This document shows positions 63,579 to 64,000 of a DNA stretch of 64,000 bases, piece by piece (position 1 is the stretch's first letter; each line of letters starts with the position of its first letter). The DNA is from Flavisolibacter tropicus (lineage in GTDB: Bacteria; Bacteroidota; Bacteroidia; Chitinophagales; Chitinophagaceae). The notes beneath the pieces are model-generated. The model ran no database searches. It was not told the origin of the DNA and was given only the letters and a program-made list of their open reading frames with translations. The DNA is taken from the NCBI RefSeq assembly GCF_001644645.1, contig NZ_CP011390.1, forward strand, positions 1,054,001 to 1,118,000, read 5' to 3'. Both the position numbers and the translations under genes were made by a program.

Positions 63579-64000
63579 ATGCATAAGCTAGCAGTAAAAA
63601 TTGAAGGTATTGAACGGCGAAAGAGTAGTACAGGATTACTGCACATAATTGCAGGCTTCTTTCTGTTCATGAATGGCGTTACCTATTTACGCCAGATGAA
63701 TTTTGAGAAGATAGGCCTGGTACTGCCTTTTTTCCTGGTAGCAACTAGCAGCCTGCTTTATGGCTTTTTCAGAAAGCGGTTTGACCCAGGCGCTCAATTG
63801 AATCACTGGATACGACTACTGCAGTTTTTGGCTTTTACCACTTTGTTTATAGTGTTTTTAGGTTTTTCTCAAACACCGCAGATTATTGGTTTACTGTTAT
63901 GGGCAATAATAACGTTGTTCCTTATGTTCACGGAAAGAAAAGTGTTTCATGATGCTTATCTCCAAGTGAAAACAGATGGCATACATGTGCCAGGATATCT
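63579..64000 (+). CDS. Membrane protein, partial (runs off the window)
   Basis: ATG at 63579, 2 bp after the agmatinase stop; about 140 codons to the end of the window without a stop. Four hydrophobic helices are seen (LLHIIAGFFLFMNGVTYL, LVLPFFLVATSSLLYGFF, LLQFLAFTTLFIVFLG, IIGLLLWAIITLFLMF), then a soluble segment begins (AYLQVKTDGIHVPG) that looks like a PH-like start. Probably cotranscribed with the agmatinase gene. Family not recognised. Confidence 0.7.
   Translation, partial: MHKLAVKIEGIERRKSSTGLLHIIAGFFLFMNGVTYLRQMNFEKIGLVLPFFLVATSSLLYGFFRKRFDPGAQLNHWIRLLQFLAFTTLFIVFLGFSQTPQIIGLLLWAIITLFLMFTERKVFHDAYLQVKTDGIHVPGY

Noticed and set aside
1..64000. CRISPR arrays, tRNA/rRNA genes, integrases or insertion sequences
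   Set aside because: No evenly spaced identical repeats with unique spacers, no tRNA-like cloverleaf sequence and no transposase or integrase frame were found by reading.

Overview
The window is a chromosome segment of a member of the Bacteroidota, most likely the family Chitinophagaceae. The evidence is promoters of the type TTTG-N19-TAnnTTTG instead of E. coli-type -35/-10 boxes, almost no Shine-Dalgarno sequences, a T9SS-sorted M43 metalloprotease, families typical of the phylum (DUF5686, DUF5777, DUF4294, DUF4262, TlpA with DUF4369), menaquinone synthesis by the futalosine route, and many short AT-rich dispersed repeats between genes. There is no prophage, integrase, CRISPR array, rRNA or tRNA. 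It looks like a normal, mostly housekeeping region.

Layout. 0-8 kb: end of dnaE, trxA, a nucleoside transporter, an M43 protease overlapping mqnE, a DUF4262 protein, and a nucleoid-associated protein. 8-21 kb (minus strand): one long gene run read from 21.0 kb down to 8.1 kb, namely trpE-G-D-C-F, a cupin, a GNAT, trpB, a DUF695 protein, a GNAT, trpA, hisH, a GNAT, hisA, hisF, hisIE and a TlpA protein. 21-24 kb: two small GNATs, a family of unknown function and an amidohydrolase. 24-28.8 kb (minus): hisG-D-C-B. 29-33 kb: an S9 peptidase and a frameshifted M43 lipoprotein. 33-37 kb (minus): an ECF sigma factor followed by an envelope/redox gene set (beta-barrel, OB-fold, c-type cytochrome, YceI, DUF5777). 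37-42 kb: transaldolase-like aldolase, the 4.5S/SRP RNA, a repeat-rich stretch, cystathionine beta-synthase and a BtuF-like protein. 42-44 kb: two unrecognised genes, one with kinase-like motifs. 44-50 kb (minus): a complete tripartite RND efflux system. 50-53 kb: class II then class I fructose-bisphosphate aldolase. 53-59 kb: an amine oxidase, a DUF5686 protein, a small basic protein, an AlkD-like protein, a repeat island and a DUF4294 protein. 59-62 kb (minus): ccmE-ccmF for cytochrome c maturation. 62.5 kb to the end: an agmatinase-family enzyme and a truncated membrane protein.

The main discovery is a pair of ribosome-mediated attenuators that are too short for normal gene calling. The trp operon is preceded by a 19-residue peptide with three consecutive Trp codons, and hisG by a 17-residue peptide with five His codons. 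Each is followed by a competing antiterminator/terminator pair. In both, the promoter -7 box lies exactly 7 nt before the leader ATG, which predicts an almost leaderless transcript. Because hisH-hisA-hisF-hisIE lie 2 bp after trpA, half of the histidine pathway appears to be under tryptophan control and the other half (hisGDCB) under histidine control.

The second theme is a mosaic of dispersed repeats. One 37-bp family supplies the last codons of hisD and probably of the DUF4262 gene. Another tract sits in frame inside trpG. A 32-bp GC-rich inverted repeat encloses a 281-bp island at 58.2-58.5 kb. Two genes (an M43 protease and ccmF) each carry a -1 frameshift at a run of five G/C bases, which raises the question of sequence error.
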